A DNA stretch of 6,747 nucleotides from Bdellovibrionales bacterium (GTDB taxonomy: Bacteria; Bdellovibrionota; Bacteriovoracia; Bacteriovoracales; Bacteriovoracaceae). Below are positions 6,513-6,747 of this stretch, piece by piece (the first letter of the stretch is position 1; each line of letters opens with the position of its first letter). The stretch covers positions 1-6,747 of the forward strand of contig SXUH01000050.1 of NCBI GenBank assembly GCA_005791855.1, given 5' to 3'. The position numbers and the translations under genes are program-made. The notes under the pieces were generated by a model, which ran no database searches, had not been told where the DNA came from, and saw only the letters and a program-made list of their open reading frames with translations.

Positions 6513-6552
6513 AAAAATCTTATCCGATCCCGACGGAATCCGTCGGGATCGG
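6512..6552 (-). terminator. strong hairpin terminator after the ABC ATPase gene
   Basis: A perfect 13-bp inverted repeat, CCGATCCCGACGG (6524-6536) with its complement (6540-6552), closes on a three-base loop. On the minus strand the stem is followed by ATAAGA and then six T residues (6517-6512). It begins 40 bases after the ABC ATPase stop codon and insulates the HD-GYP-like operon from it. The six-base gap before the T-run is longer than usual. On the plus strand only four T residues follow after a short gap, and no gene on that strand needs it. Confidence 0.7.
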
Positions 6553-6592
6553 GATGACTTTTCCCTGGCTTAGTCCGGCTTCGTGAAGGGCC

Positions 6593-6747
6593 CTAGACGA
6601 GGGAGCCGAGGTTGGACTTGGTGTCTCCCTTCGGGATCGCGGAGAGGAGGGTCCGGGTGTACTCTTCCTTCGGGGCCTTGTAGATCTTGCTCGCCTTGTC
6701 CATCTCGATGATCGTCCCGGCGTACATCACCCCGACCTCGTCGGCGA
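6593..6747 (-). CDS. oligopeptide/dipeptide-type ABC transporter ATPase, C-terminal fragment
   Basis: Only the last 50 codons and the TAG lie in the window; the gene starts beyond the right edge. The fragment begins ADEVGVMYAGTIIEM, the segment after the H-loop where peptide-importer ATPases read ADxVxVMYAGxIVE. It continues with IYKAPKEEYTRTLLSAIP, matching the C-terminal extension typical of the OppD/OppF/DppD/DppF group (usually P-x-HPYT-x-x-LL-x-x-P). Here the HP before YT is replaced by EE. These proteins bind and hydrolyse ATP at the inner face of the cytoplasmic membrane to drive uptake of peptides or similar solutes. The fragment cannot show which of the paired ATPases it is or its substrate, and the Walker motifs are outside the window. 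A terminator follows, so it is the last gene of its transcription unit. Confidence 0.85.
   Translation of the reverse strand, partial: ADEVGVMYAGTIIEMDKASKIYKAPKEEYTRTLLSAIPKGDTKSNLGSLV

Noticed and set aside
6524..6552. Perfect 13-bp inverted repeat as a transposon end or attachment site
   Set aside because: The arms are three bases apart and followed by a T-run just after a gene end, which is a terminator arrangement. No transposase or target duplication is seen.

Overview
This is a GC-rich bacterial window in which every gene I can support lies on the minus strand. The protein styles suggest a high-GC relative of Bdellovibrio (Bdellovibrionota, formerly grouped with the deltaproteobacteria): a DUF1588-like c-haem protein paired with a small lipoprotein, and an atypical HD-GYP-like protein next to a large coiled-coil protein. 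This placement is an inference from style, not from a marker gene.

Reading in the direction of transcription (high to low coordinates), the window opens with the last 50 codons of an oligopeptide/dipeptide-type ABC transporter ATPase (6593-6747). A 13-bp hairpin terminator follows (6512-6552). Next comes a tight two-gene operon (2564-6442). Its first gene encodes a 332-residue HD-GYP-like protein that has lost its HD metal-binding doublet and whose GYP motif reads GFP. Its stop codon directly abuts the start codon of the second gene, a 959-residue protein. That protein has a receiver-like N-terminus, an uncharacterised domain, an array of about 14 imperfect 13-14-residue repeats and a long C-terminal coiled coil. 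Together they look like a two-protein version of the receiver plus HD-GYP module, attached to a scaffold and probably acting by binding rather than catalysis.

A tRNA-Leu (anticodon UAG) with its own recognisable promoter follows (2424-2557), then a weak terminator. After it lies a small secreted protein of unknown function (1907-2308). The intergenic stretch 1658-1906 holds only an AT-rich probable promoter. It leads into the second gene pair: a secreted 474-residue protein with one CxxCH haem motif (233-1657), and a lipoprotein coupled through a TAATG overlap (21-233). The lipoprotein frame meets a TAG after 70 codons but stays open beyond it to the window edge, so the gene may be interrupted.

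The most interesting parts are the HD-GYP-like/scaffold pair with its unusually regular 14-residue repeat, and the in-frame TAG in the lipoprotein. No mobile element, CRISPR array or gene-free stretch over 300 bases was seen.
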